From NCBI RefSeq assembly GCF_010389155.1, contig NC_057761.1:59518587-59582586 (forward strand): a stretch of 64,000 nucleotides of DNA, given 5' to 3'. The first letter of the stretch is position 1, and every line of letters begins with the position of its first letter. Origin of the DNA: Erigeron canadensis (taxonomy: Eukaryota; Streptophyta; Magnoliopsida; Asterales; Asteraceae). The notes below the pieces were generated by a model. The model did not search any database. It was not told the origin of the DNA and saw only the letters and a program-made list of their open reading frames with translations. Position numbers and translations under genes: made by a program. Positions 63,856-64,000 of this stretch are shown here, in pieces.

Positions 63856-64000
63856 ACAAATACCATAATCACAGTCTATACAAAAAAGGATTTTGTAAAC
63901 ACTCAGTCAAACATTGTACATAAAAATAGCTAAACCCAACAATAATTATCAACCACCATGTCTGTGTGTACTATCACCCTATGGGCAATGGGTAGCAAAA
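63856..64000. other. Edge of window, intron of the acidic repeat gene
   Basis: Sequence right of the old duplication edge. On the minus strand it has no open frame and most likely is the rest of the first intron of the acidic-repeat gene. No exon 1 could be identified. Confidence 0.5.

Overview
The window is nuclear DNA of a flowering plant: AT-rich intergenic sequence, GT-AG introns, plant-only families (phytocystatin, phragmoplast kinesin-12, plant MED15 with an N-terminal KIX domain) and small plant transposons (SINEs, hAT and PIF/Harbinger MITEs, a Mutator-like element). The style of the dispersed repeats suggests an asterid, perhaps Asteraceae; that is an inference from recall, not a search.

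Layout, left to right. 1-2.2 kb: degenerate repeats with an LTR-like patch. 2.5-4.7 kb (+): bHLH transcription factor, 8 exons. 4.7-11 kb: intergenic, with a minus-strand SINE-like insertion and a Tourist-type MITE. 11.0-18.2 kb (-): kinesin-12 of the PAKRP1 type, 16 exons, with a perfect mitosis-specific MSA element upstream. 18.3-23.9 kb: repeat-rich, with a hAT MITE, a non-LTR insertion and a foldback. 24.0 kb (+): secreted phytocystatin, single exon. 24.9-25.9 kb: Mutator-like element with long terminal inverted repeats. 27.0-29.6 kb (+): ribosomal protein eS8, 5 exons. 29.7-33.7 kb: repeats, including a 207-bp tandem duplication. 33.8-41.6 kb (+): Mediator subunit MED15a-like, 10 exons, with a decayed intronless MADS-box copy antisense in one intron. 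42.6-49.6 kb (+): COPII coat subunit SEC23, 13 exons. 50.9-63.8 kb: duplicated and rearranged copies of the SEC23 / acidic-repeat-protein pair.

The most interesting region is 43.4-63.9 kb. A unit of about 10.7 kb, from inside SEC23 intron 1 to inside the first visible intron of the convergent acidic-repeat gene, has been tandemly duplicated. Both breakpoints lie in introns. The left SEC23 is therefore whole, while the middle acidic-gene copy and the middle SEC23 copy both lost their 5' exons, and the right acidic copy keeps its 5' side, which runs out of the window. The second SEC23 has decayed: exons 4-10 are deleted, there is a nonsense codon, and a 3-kb mosaic insert carries a third acidic-gene fragment, a GRF zinc-finger fragment and the 5' end of a proteasome RPT1 gene. 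The right acidic copy has a one-base frameshift inside a tract otherwise nearly identical to the left copy, which suggests recent gene conversion.

The genes are unrelated housekeeping and regulatory genes (transcription, cytokinesis, translation, secretion), not a pathway cluster. I found no operon-like or defence-island-like system. Exon boundaries were fitted by hand to splice sites and reading-frame continuity; all multi-exon models given as intact close in frame.
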